A DNA stretch of 64,000 nt, from positions 62,001 to 126,000 of the forward strand of contig NZ_LT906447.1 in NCBI RefSeq assembly GCF_900186985.1, written 5' to 3'. The DNA comes from Staphylococcus piscifermentans. GTDB taxonomy: Bacteria > Bacillota > Bacilli > Staphylococcales > Staphylococcaceae. Positions within the stretch are counted from its first letter, which is position 1. Each line of letters opens with the position of its first letter. Under the pieces are notes generated by a model, which had not been told where the DNA came from, did no database searches, and saw only the letters and a program-made list of their open reading frames with translations. Below, in pieces: positions 1 to 7,462 of this stretch. Position numbers and translations under genes: made by a program.

Positions 1-140
1 GCTGTTTTTTCACCATTTTCTTTATCAATATCTCCAATAATGACCTTTGCCCCTGCTTCTGATAAAGCTTGTGAAATTCCCTTTCCAATACCATTTGCGC
101 CGCCAGTTACTAAGGCTATTTGATTTTCTAAATTAAACAT
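1..140 (-). CDS. SDR-family oxidoreductase, N-terminal fragment (runs off the window)
   Basis: Reading leftward from an ATG at 140-138 gives MFNLENQIALVTGG followed by ANGIGKGIS, the TGxxxGIG dinucleotide-binding motif of classical short-chain dehydrogenases, then a second strand ending in GD, which usually marks NAD preference. A GAGGTG ribosome site lies about 8 bases before the ATG. Only the first 46 or so residues are inside the window, so the catalytic YxxxK and the substrate cannot be seen. Acetoin/diacetyl reductases (butA type) are one common staphylococcal possibility, but that is a guess. It is the last gene on the left and is separated from icaC by a strong terminator. Confidence 0.85.
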   Translation of the reverse strand, partial: MFNLENQIALVTGGANGIGKGISQALSEAGAKVIIGDIDKENGEKT

Positions 141-310
141 AAATATTCACCTCATATTATATCTATTTAGTATTATCTTCCCTTAGTTATATACAAATAA
201 CTCTTTTCTATTAAGAGTCATAGTTTATTCAAAGACTTGCTAGTTAATAGTTAAAAAAGTTATTGCGCTTGTATAGTAGTGGTTTTTAATTTATATAATA
301 GTATAAAAAT

Positions 311-349
311 AAAAATAGAGGCACTCACTAAAGAGTGACCTCTATTTTT
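311..349 (-). terminator. Rho-independent terminator after icaADBC
   Basis: AAAAATAGAGG and CCTCTATTTTT form an 11-bp stem, extended by CACTC/GAGTG, around a short loop. The A and T runs on both sides make it usable in both directions. It lies 25 bases beyond the icaC stop. Confidence 0.85.
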
Positions 350-373
350 GATTTAAATACAAAACTTTTACAG

Positions 374-1435
374 CTATTCAGAGACAACTTCTTTTAAATC
401 AAATTTTGTACGGTAAGGTTGCTTGCCGATAACAAATCTGAAGATATAAAACTCACGTAAGAAGACGCCCACGCCTACACACAGCCCTAAAACAAATAGC
501 ATTGTTAGAACAATAAACAAAATCGTTTGCGCCTTATATACGAGTGTGTATTCATACACATAGCTTAAAATCATAGGGTGGAATAAGAAAATGAAAAATG
601 AAAATGTACTCGTCAAATTAATTGAATAGAACATAAATGACTTGAATTGTAAGCAGATACCTAGTAGTAAAAGAAACATAAAGGTGTGATAAAGTACCAA
701 ATAATCTGTGTAACTTGTCACATACCAATAATCGTGTTTCTTGAAAAGTACAAATATAATATAAGAAATCACAGAGAGTCCTATGATAATAAAAATATAT
801 TTGTTTAAGAAGTTGATAATCTTATTGTAATTCAAACCAATATAGCCGCCTAGGAAGAAGATCCATCCTAGAATAAAAGTATTATCACTTAATGGATATA
901 TTGAATGGAACACTCTGGCAAAATCTTTGTTATTTTCAAGAAGATGCAAAAAAACAACTTGTACAATCAGTGAAGTGAATAAGATGATTTTACTATTGAA
1001 TATTTTATAAGAAATTTTATAAATCAAATAGCTTAGTATAAAATACTGCATAATGACAATGATGAAATAACCGTACCATTTACCTAAAATGATATTTTCA
1101 TAAAATTGGTGTGTAAAAGGGCTGTCTAATTTTAAAGATTCAGTATAACAATAAAACATACCCACCATTAAATAAGGAATAAATATATATTTGAACCGTG
1201 ACCATAAATAATTGATAGATAGCTTTTTATAGTTAAGTGTTACTAATAGTTGAGCCAAAATTATAAATGAAGGTGTGCCAAATATAAATATATTTTGAAC
1301 ATAGTAAATTAATTTTAATTGGTTAATATCTGTTCCATCAATGCTTCTCATCAATTCAGTAAACACGTGTGTCAGGATAATCAACATGCAAATAAAGGCA
1401 CGAAAGTATATGAGTTCAACTTTTTTATTTCTCAC
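374..1435 (-). CDS. icaC: PNAG/PIA biosynthesis membrane protein IcaC
   Basis: IcaC is a polytopic membrane protein of the acyltransferase-3 family, proposed to O-succinylate or help export poly-N-acetylglucosamine. The 353-residue product has about ten hydrophobic segments and staphylococcal IcaC signatures such as LIYFRAFIC near the N-terminus and LREFYIFRFVIGKQPY near the C-terminus. I chose the GTG at 1435 because it gives the usual N-terminus (RNKKVELIYFRAF) and has AAAGGA ten bases upstream; the ATG at 1486 would add 17 unrelated residues inside icaB. The start lies within the end of icaB, so the genes are probably translationally coupled. It is the last gene of icaADBC and is followed by a strong terminator. 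Confidence 0.95.
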   Translation of the reverse strand: MRNKKVELIYFRAFICMLIILTHVFTELMRSIDGTDINQLKLIYYVQNIFIFGTPSFIILAQLLVTLNYKKLSINYLWSRFKYIFIPYLMVGMFYCYTESLKLDSPFTHQFYENIILGKWYGYFIIVIMQYFILSYLIYKISYKIFNSKIILFTSLIVQVVFLHLLENNKDFARVFHSIYPLSDNTFILGWIFFLGGYIGLNYNKIINFLNKYIFIIIGLSVISYIIFVLFKKHDYWYVTSYTDYLVLYHTFMFLLLLGICLQFKSFMFYSINLTSTFSFFIFLFHPMILSYVYEYTLVYKAQTILFIVLTMLFVLGLCVGVGVFLREFYIFRFVIGKQPYRTKFDLKEVVSE

Positions 1436-2288
1436 TATTATTAAATCCTTTCCATTTTTGTACAACTTGATGGAATGCACTTTCACTTATAAGAATACGT
1501 GGAATGTAATAATCATCGTCATCTGGTTGTACAGGTTTTTCTTCTAGTGTATAACCGTATTTAATCCCTGCTTTTTTAATTGCTGCAATTTTTTCGTCAT
1601 TGATTTGACCGTACGGATAAGCAATTGAATCGGCGTTAGAATTAAAGTTTTTCTTTAGATATTGTCTGCTCTCTTGAATATCCGCAGTTAACGTACGGTC
1701 ATCTTGAGTAGAAATCACTTGAGAAACATTATGCTTAATAGAATGTAAATCCTTAGTATGAGATTGGAATGTCCAAAGTCCCGAATCATTCATTGTTTTG
1801 AGTTGAGTCAGAGTAGCCATATTTAAATTATGGAATTCTTGCTGACCAACTCTACCTGTGATAATAAAACCAGTGGCAGGAACGTGATATTTTTTTAATA
1901 TTGGATAAGCATTTTTATATATCGATTGATCCATATCATCAAAACTAATCCATACACTTCTTTTTGGAAATTTTCCTTGGTTTTTGTATTTAATAAACTC
2001 TGCTTCTGTTAGAAAATGAGCTTTTTTAGATTTCAACCATCTAATTTGGTCTTCAAATTGTTTTTGTGTAAGACTATAAGTTGATAATTCTTTACTGTTT
2101 GAAAAGATACTTAAAAAATTATCGAAAAATCCACCTTTTCTTACTCTGTGATAATTTAAAGCAAGGGCACTATTTTTACTGTATTTCGAAATATCTGTTT
2201 TAGCATTTACAGATTTATCATACTCAAATAACACAGTGCTTAAAGACAAAGTTAAAATAACGACGATTATAATTCCTCTTTTAATCAT
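1425..2288 (-). CDS. icaB: Poly-N-acetylglucosamine N-deacetylase IcaB
   Basis: IcaB is an extracellular carbohydrate-esterase-4 (polysaccharide deacetylase) enzyme that removes some N-acetyl groups from PNAG, giving it positive charge and keeping it on the surface. The 287-residue protein begins with a signal or anchor segment (IKRGIIIVVILTLSLS). Metal and catalytic motifs are visible: ALNYHRV, the FDD motif in WISFDDMDQS, the histidine motif in SHTKDLH, and AYPYG. The ATG at 2288 is chosen because GAAGG sits 8 bases upstream and the next residues are MIKRG; the GTG at 2297 has no spaced ribosome site. It overlaps the end of icaD by 8 bases. Confidence 0.95.
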   Translation of the reverse strand: MIKRGIIIVVILTLSLSTVLFEYDKSVNAKTDISKYSKNSALALNYHRVRKGGFFDNFLSIFSNSKELSTYSLTQKQFEDQIRWLKSKKAHFLTEAEFIKYKNQGKFPKRSVWISFDDMDQSIYKNAYPILKKYHVPATGFIITGRVGQQEFHNLNMATLTQLKTMNDSGLWTFQSHTKDLHSIKHNVSQVISTQDDRTLTADIQESRQYLKKNFNSNADSIAYPYGQINDEKIAAIKKAGIKYGYTLEEKPVQPDDDDYYIPRILISESAFHQVVQKWKGFNNSEK

Positions 2289-2598
2289 CAGAAGCACCTT
2301 CTTTTCTTTTTTTAATAGTTTGAGAAATTAAGCAATAAGTTAATAAAAAGAAAATTATGATTAGAAAAATTCCCATTAATTTAAAGATGCTATCTAAGTC
2401 AGAGTTCTCTATATTTAGTACTGCGCGCAATAAAAGTACGTTCTCACTCTTAATTCCAAGTAATGATCCTCCTATAACAATCAAAGCTGACCAACAGTAA
2501 ATCCAAAATAATAACGTGAATAAGAGTATAAAACCTTCGCGTATAATATTTAGGCTAGATTTTACCGTTTTATGTTTCCTCTGTCTGGACTTGACCAT
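2281..2598 (-). CDS. icaD: PNAG synthase accessory subunit IcaD
   Basis: IcaD is a small two-segment membrane protein that works with IcaA to give full N-acetylglucosaminyltransferase activity and longer chains. The 105-residue product opens with MVKSRQRKH, very like IcaD proteins as I remember them, and has hydrophobic segments at about residues 22-45 and 70-92. It overlaps icaA by 37 bases, an arrangement known from the S. epidermidis ica operon, so tight translational coupling of the two synthase subunits is likely. Confidence 0.95.
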   Translation of the reverse strand: MVKSRQRKHKTVKSSLNIIREGFILLFTLLFWIYCWSALIVIGGSLLGIKSENVLLLRAVLNIENSDLDSIFKLMGIFLIIIFFLLTYCLISQTIKKRKEGASDD

Positions 2599-3791
2599 GT
2601 CGCATAAGCCCCTTTCTTTCTTTTTAAAGCTTTAGGAAAAGCAAAAATCGCTACTAAAGCATTGAGCACCCAATATAAAGTTGGATACCAACTTAAAAAT
2701 ATAATCGTGAATAAGTTGATTTTTTCATAAGCACTATCAATGAACAGTGAAATGGCAAATTGTATAGTATTAATAAATGTCAGTAACAATGCTGAAAGAA
2801 TAATGATTGTAAATTGATACTGTAAAAACGAAATATCTAAAAAATCAGTGTTAATTACAGATAAAGCGAGTAATATAACGACAGAATAAACCCATAGTAA
2901 AGAGACTGTTTGTTCGAAAAGCAATAAATATTGCGCTAAGTTAAAAGTTTTTAGCGATTGTTTAAAATCTCTGATTAATACTTCTTGTCCACCTTGAGCC
3001 CATCTTATTCGTTGTTTCCACAAACCACCGATAGTTTCAGGGACTAGCATCCAACAAAGTGCGCGCGGTTCATATTTTATGCGCCAACCATTTAAGTGAA
3101 ATTTCCAGGAGATAGCAATATCTTCTGTAATCATATCGATATCCCATCCTCCGACTTGGATAATGGCTTCTTTTCTAAATAAGGTAAATACTCCGGATAT
3201 AGTATTGATTTTACCTGCAATCGATTGAGCTCTTTTGATACTTCCAACCATGCTTGCATATTCAATAGCTTGAATTTTACCCAAAATAGAACTCTTATTT
3301 CTGATTCTCGGGTTTCCAGTAACGGCAGCTAACTTAGGATCATGTTTAAAGGATTCAATCATAAAATATGGTGCATCCTCGTCAACTATTGTATCTGCGT
3401 CGATTCCCATAATATATTTATAAGTTGCATGTTTTATACCTTCGTTCAGAGCGTTTGCTTTACCGTTGTTTTCTTTTAAATTTACAAAAGTAAAGTCGAG
3501 TTTTTCTTGCAAATCCATTACTACCTTTTCAGAGTTGTCTGAACTGCCATCGTTTATAACAATGACTTCTTTTAGGGGAAATCTTAACTCCAAAATGCTT
3601 TTTATTGTATCTTCAATCGTCTCTTCTTCGTTATAACAAGGAATTAAAAAAGTGATTCCTTCTGTCTGATTATCATAGTTTGGTAACTTTTTTAATTTAA
3701 TTTCTTTAAACACAGCATAATAAATGGTCCCAACAATCCAATAAAGGGACATAAACAGTGGATATGTTAGCAATAAGCTAAATATTTTCAA
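2562..3791 (-). CDS. icaA: PNAG synthase IcaA (family-2 glycosyltransferase)
   Basis: IcaA polymerises beta-1,6-linked N-acetylglucosamine from UDP-GlcNAc at the membrane. The 409-residue protein has an N-terminal membrane segment, the GT-2 nucleotide-binding motifs NDGSSDN (about 80-86) and DADTIVD (131-137), the catalytic base motif TED (222-224) and the processive-synthase QRIRW motif (260-264), followed by C-terminal membrane segments. The C-terminus TWSSPDRGN is typical of IcaA. The TTG at 3791 is favoured: it yields MKIFSLLLTYPLFMS, aligning with known IcaA starts, and AGGAG lies 11 bases upstream. A TTG at 3821 would place the ribosome site inside the gene. The usual divergent repressor gene icaR is not upstream. 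A notable pair of complementary sequences covers the leader (see 3797-3883). Confidence 0.95.
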   Translation of the reverse strand: MKIFSLLLTYPLFMSLYWIVGTIYYAVFKEIKLKKLPNYDNQTEGITFLIPCYNEEETIEDTIKSILELRFPLKEVIVINDGSSDNSEKVVMDLQEKLDFTFVNLKENNGKANALNEGIKHATYKYIMGIDADTIVDEDAPYFMIESFKHDPKLAAVTGNPRIRNKSSILGKIQAIEYASMVGSIKRAQSIAGKINTISGVFTLFRKEAIIQVGGWDIDMITEDIAISWKFHLNGWRIKYEPRALCWMLVPETIGGLWKQRIRWAQGGQEVLIRDFKQSLKTFNLAQYLLLFEQTVSLLWVYSVVILLALSVINTDFLDISFLQYQFTIIILSALLLTFINTIQFAISLFIDSAYEKINLFTIIFLSWYPTLYWVLNALVAIFAFPKALKRKKGAYATWSSPDRGNIKR

Positions 3792-3796
3792 ACCTG

Positions 3797-3883
3797 AATC
3801 AACTCCTACAAAGCATAACAATACGAGATAGTTAGTTGATTTTTAGAATCAAAATCTTTTGGCTTCTAGTTTGTTATGCTTTG
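3797..3883 (-). promoter_or_regulatory. Interleaved inverted repeats over the icaA leader and ribosome site
   Basis: A perfect 13-bp inverted repeat, CAAAGCATAACAA (3809-3821) and TTGTTATGCTTTG (3871-3883), lies just before icaA with 49 bases between its arms. A second, 8-bp pair, AATCAACT (3797-3804) and AGTTGATT (3834-3841), is interleaved with it. In the icaA transcript the second pair would take up part of the AGGAG ribosome site (3803-3807). The two helices are either mutually exclusive or form a pseudoknot. That the arms are complementary is seen directly; a regulatory role is inference. The 13-bp repeat could instead be a DNA operator. Confidence 0.5.
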
Positions 3884-4636
3884 TTGTATTTTTTAATGCT
3901 TATGACTGATCGTTATGAGCATTCGTAATATATTTCAGATTTTTATATATAAGAGAAAAAGCTAATATATATGGCCAATAAATATAAGCTTCCTTTTTAT
4001 TAAAAAACATAAAAACCGATAGATATACTCGAATTATGCCGGCGAAGAAATCATATCATCGATAAATTTATTTATAAAGTTCAAACTTAAACTGTAATCA
4101 AAAATAAATAAAATTACAGAGAAAATCATTACATTTAACTATATAGAACACAATTTTAAATATTACTTTGTTTTTGTGAAGAATAAAATTAAAAAAATAA
4201 TTTTGTATAAATCTAGCAGCAATTCTACTGTTATTAATAAGATATAAAACAACAAACAATTAAATTGAGCTTCATTTAATAAAAAAGCTTGAAATTGAGC
4301 TTTGTGACTGCTTAATCTATAAAAAACATCTGTAAGTATAGTTGAAATATAGAGTTTTCTTAATTTTTAGGATATTTAAGCTTAACATTATCCACATAAT
4401 TCTGTCTTTTAATTTATGAGTACATTTTCAGTGATAAATATTTTACAAATATTTTTATGTTTACATTTATTACAAGGAATATTGATTTTGTAATAAAACA
4501 TTATTTAGTTTGTAATGATATGAGTAGCATAGAATAGACCTAATCCCTTATATACTGGCTTTTCAAGCGTTTTTTGAGATGAATATATATAAATAATAAA
4601 ACGGTATAATATATTTTATTAAAACAAATTAAAAAT
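3884..4636. other. Long AT-rich intergenic region with no gene seen (icaR missing)
   Basis: About 750 bases lie between the icaA leader and the merA terminator. I find no reading frame with a credible start and ribosome site, and no TetR-like sequence resembling IcaR. The base composition is very AT-rich with many short A/T runs. It must hold the ica promoter and whatever controls it, but I cannot place a promoter with confidence. Confidence 0.6.
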
Positions 4637-4666
4637 GCAAGGTTTCTATAAAAATAGAAACCTTGC
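4637..4666 (-). terminator. Rho-independent terminator after merA
   Basis: GCAAGGTTTCTAT and ATAGAAACCTTGC form a 13-bp perfect stem with a very short loop. On the minus strand it is followed by ATTTTTAA, so it ends transcription from the marR-merA pair. Confidence 0.85.
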
Positions 4667-4722
4667 TCTAATACTTCTATAATAGAAGAGATTTTTAAAT
4701 TTTATTAAACTAACCTATCTTT

Positions 4723-6066
4723 CTAAAGCATATTCATTTTCAACATATCAATCACACCGCTGGAAGCACCAGGGAAAGCAAAGATGTGTTGGTTTAATTC
4801 TTGCGCAGTCATACGACCGTCTACAATAAATGTCAGGATATTAATTAAATCAGGTGCGTCGTCTCCGTAAACAGCAGCGCCCACTAAATGTTTGTCTTGA
4901 TCTAAGACAATATACATTTCCGCTTCAACTTCATTCTTATACTCAAATACCATTTGTTTACCAAATGGAACATATTTCACTGTATAAGCATCATCGTTTT
5001 CTGCTTCTTCTACAGAGACACCGATTTGCGACAGTCTAGGTAAAGCGTATACTACTTCTGGGATTGCTGGGTAGTGGATAGGTTCAGGATTTACGCCTAA
5101 TATCTGACTGGCAATATAGTTGGATTCAAATGTTGCAGTCGGTGTCAATTTCGGAATCATTTTATCCACGACATCCCCGCTGGCAAAGATGTTGGATACG
5201 TTAGTACGCATATAATCATCTACTTGAATACCGCGATTGCTGAATTGGATGCCTGCATTTTCTAAGCCGATATTTTGTACATTAGGTTTACGGCCTGTTG
5301 CATCCAAGACATAATCTGTTTCAATAGAGAGACCAGATTCAGTTTCAACAAGATAACCTTCTTTAGATGGTATCACAGCAGTTGTATTTTCATTGAAATG
5401 GAATTGCACACCTTCAGCTTTCAATTTTTCAACCAGTTTTTGCACATGGCTGCGATTAAATCCTTTTAATGCTTCATCTGAATGATGAATAATATCCACT
5501 TTCACACCTGATTTAATCATAATAGAAGCAAATTCCATGCTGATAATACCGGCGCCAATCATAACCATGCGCTCAGGAAGTTGATCCATTGATAAGAAAT
5601 CGCGACTGTCATGAGTGTATTCTTTTCCATCAATTTCTAGTTGATGGCTGTGTTGACCAGTACCGATGACAATATTTTCAGCTTCTAATTCTGTGTCATC
5701 TACAGTTACAGTGTGCGCATCTTTAATGACACCTTTACCCATATAAAGGTCAATACCTTGTTGTTCAATCATTGAAGCAACGAAGTCTGACATAGGATTA
5801 ATGATTTCTTTTTTATATTTCATTAAATGTTCCCAATTTACTTGTAACTGATCCGCTTCAATAATGCCGTCATAATGACTGGCTTCTTCTAACACTTCAT
5901 AAGGCCCTTCTAATAAAATTTTGGCGTTACAGCCGAAATTCGTGCAAGTACCTGCTACTTTATCTTTTTCAATGATCGCAACGGATTTGCCTGAATTGGC
6001 TAAAGTTACCGCTGCATGCCATGCCGCATGTCCGCTTCCTATAAATACAACATCATAACGTTTCAT
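4723..6066 (-). CDS. merA: MerA-like pyridine nucleotide-disulfide oxidoreductase
   Basis: This is a class I flavoprotein disulfide reductase (FAD and NAD(P)H) of the MerA/RclA branch. S. aureus MerA in this branch is reported to reduce hypothiocyanous acid; that activity here is inferred. The 447-residue protein has the FAD motif GSGHAAWHAA, the redox-active pair CTNFGC (Cys41 and Cys46), a second dinucleotide fold near GAGIISMEFAS, and the FAD motif NIFASGDV. The N-terminal metal-binding domain of mercuric reductases is absent. The start at 6066 is preferred because AAAGGA sits 9 bases before it, whereas for the ATG at 6075 that site would touch the start codon. The gene directly follows a redox-type MarR regulator. 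Confidence 0.85.
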   Translation of the reverse strand: MKRYDVVFIGSGHAAWHAAVTLANSGKSVAIIEKDKVAGTCTNFGCNAKILLEGPYEVLEEASHYDGIIEADQLQVNWEHLMKYKKEIINPMSDFVASMIEQQGIDLYMGKGVIKDAHTVTVDDTELEAENIVIGTGQHSHQLEIDGKEYTHDSRDFLSMDQLPERMVMIGAGIISMEFASIMIKSGVKVDIIHHSDEALKGFNRSHVQKLVEKLKAEGVQFHFNENTTAVIPSKEGYLVETESGLSIETDYVLDATGRKPNVQNIGLENAGIQFSNRGIQVDDYMRTNVSNIFASGDVVDKMIPKLTPTATFESNYIASQILGVNPEPIHYPAIPEVVYALPRLSQIGVSVEEAENDDAYTVKYVPFGKQMVFEYKNEVEAEMYIVLDQDKHLVGAAVYGDDAPDLINILTFIVDGRMTAQELNQHIFAFPGASSGVIDMLKMNML

Positions 6067-6071
6067 GAAAA

Positions 6072-6521
6072 TCATCCTTTATTTATATTGATTTGTTTTT
6101 CAAGTGCGCTTTCTAGTTGGTCCATTATTGACTTGGCTTCCTGATAATCTTCGTATTTCATTTCTTCTGGAACACAATTTGCGAGTGCTTCATAAACAGA
6201 TGCTTGATTTCGGACACCTTTATCTGTCAATGTCACAATTAATTGTCTTTTGTCCGCTGAAGATTTTTCTCTCTTAACCCATCCAGCTGATTCTAATCTT
6301 TTTAAAAGAGGGGTCAGTGTATTGCTGGAAAGTTTCAACTGTTTCCCGATTTCATGCAGGGTCTGCGGATTGCTTTCCCATAAAGCTAGCAAGACTAAGT
6401 ACTGTGAATAAGTTAAACCGAAAGATTTGAGCTGTTGTTCATAGAAACGTGCGAACAACCGGCTCACATTATAAGCTGAAAAACAAAGCTGGTTCGCTAA
6501 CTTCATAGCTTCTTTATCCAT
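6072..6521 (-). CDS. MarR-family regulator, one-Cys OhrR/MgrA type
   Basis: The 149-residue protein is a winged-helix MarR regulator: the DNA-recognition region reads LSSNTLTPLLKRLESAGWVKR and the wing is KSSADKRQ. A single cysteine at position 13 lies in the N-terminal helix where OhrR, MgrA and SarZ carry their oxidation-sensing Cys; a second Cys occurs near residue 111. The neighbouring gene is a flavoprotein disulfide reductase, so oxidant sensing is the natural inference. GAGGTG precedes the ATG at good spacing. An inverted repeat at 6565-6580 overlaps its probable promoter, suggesting autoregulation. MerA in S. aureus is controlled by an Rrf2-family protein (HypR), so this pairing looks different. 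Confidence 0.85.
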   Translation of the reverse strand: MDKEAMKLANQLCFSAYNVSRLFARFYEQQLKSFGLTYSQYLVLLALWESNPQTLHEIGKQLKLSSNTLTPLLKRLESAGWVKREKSSADKRQLIVTLTDKGVRNQASVYEALANCVPEEMKYEDYQEAKSIMDQLESALEKQININKG

Positions 6522-6564
6522 CTATGCACCTCTTTTCATGATTTGAAGTTACTCTTAGTATAAT

Positions 6565-6580
6565 CAATCGCGCACGATTG
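6565..6580 (-). promoter_or_regulatory. Probable MarR operator in the marR-merA promoter
   Basis: CAATCG-CGCA-CGATTG is a perfect 6-bp-arm inverted repeat. On the minus strand it lies immediately upstream of a TATACT -10-like box (6562-6557), in the -35/-10 spacer. The position suggests the MarR protein represses its own operon. Operator identity is inferred from position. Confidence 0.55.
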
Positions 6581-6687
6581 TTAATAGGGATATGCTCATC
6601 TTCAAAAGTGTCATTTTAAATTTTTTGAAAAGATTGCGTAAATAGGCTTGTACTTTTTGTGATTAGTTGATATGATTTAACAAAATG

Positions 6688-6702
6688 GTTGACCAAGTCA
6701 AC
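6688..6702 (+). promoter_or_regulatory. Inverted repeat upstream of the ABC exporter genes
   Basis: GTTGAC-CAA-GTCAAC is a 6-bp-arm inverted repeat 47 bases before the ABC ATPase start. The shape is typical of a TetR- or MarR-type operator. No cognate regulator is adjacent other than the divergent MarR gene, whose own site (6565-6580) has a different sequence. Confidence 0.45.
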
Positions 6703-6748
6703 TAATAGAAATGGGTATCTAAATTTTAAATGAGAAGAGGAAAAATAC

Positions 6749-7450
6749 TTGGCATATATTGAAGTAAAGCATTACTCAAAAATATTCGGCAGTGGTGACC
6801 AGGAAGTCAGAGCGAATGATGATATTTCATTTACTTTAGAAAAAGGGCAGTTAATGGTAATTGTTGGTGCATCTGGGGCAGGTAAATCAACGTTATTGAA
6901 CACTTTAGGCGGTATGGACACAGCGAGTGAAGGGCACGTGATTATTAACGGTACCGATATTGCGAAGTTTTCAGAGAAACAACTTACAACGTATCGACGT
7001 AATCAAATCGGATTTGTATTCCAGTTCTACAATTTGATTCCAAACCTTACAACATTAGAAAATATTGAATTAGCTTCTGAACTTTCTCCTAAAGCATTAG
7101 ATTCAGAGGAAACATTGAAACGCGTAGGCTTGGAGAAACGTAAAAATAATTTCCCATCACAACTTTCTGGTGGAGAACAACAACGTGCGTCTATTGCACG
7201 TGCAGTTGCGAAGAATCCAGATTTGTTATTATGTGATGAACCTACGGGCGCACTCGACTATAATACAGGGAAAACAATTTTGCAGGTATTACAAGATTTA
7301 AGTCACAAAGATGGTAAAACAGTAATTATTGTAACGCATAATGCAGCGCTTAAAGACATGGCCGATCATGTCATTGAAATATTTGACGGTAAAATTAAAG
7401 AAGACTATATGAATGAGCACCCACAACCTATTTCAGAGATTGAGTACTAG
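6749..7450 (+). CDS. ABC transporter ATP-binding protein, MacB/LolD type
   Basis: This 233-residue ATPase powers the FtsX-type permease encoded next to it. Visible motifs are Walker [10 protein letters not shown] (40-48), the signature LSGGEQQR (139-146), Walker [13 protein letters not shown] (159-170) and a switch histidine in VTHNAAL. The sequence is of the MacB/LolD/BceA class, which drives FtsX permeases to move lipids, peptides or antibiotics or to act mechanically on the envelope. A TTG start at 6749 is used, with GAAGAGGAAA just upstream; no ATG lies in a better place. The permease start follows 12 bases after the stop with its own GGGGGT site, so they form one operon. Confidence 0.9.
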   Translation: MAYIEVKHYSKIFGSGDQEVRANDDISFTLEKGQLMVIVGASGAGKSTLLNTLGGMDTASEGHVIINGTDIAKFSEKQLTTYRRNQIGFVFQFYNLIPNLTTLENIELASELSPKALDSEETLKRVGLEKRKNNFPSQLSGGEQQRASIARAVAKNPDLLLCDEPTGALDYNTGKTILQVLQDLSHKDGKTVIIVTHNAALKDMADHVIEIFDGKIKEDYMNEHPQPISEIEY

Positions 7451-7462
7451 GGGGTAAGTGCG

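Noticed and set aside
3822-4722. A diverged icaR upstream of icaA
   Set aside because: No frame of useful length with a TetR helix-turn-helix is present on either strand.
6713-6718. GGGTAT as a SigB -10 box for the ABC exporter
   Set aside because: No GTTT-type -35 lies 12-15 bases upstream.
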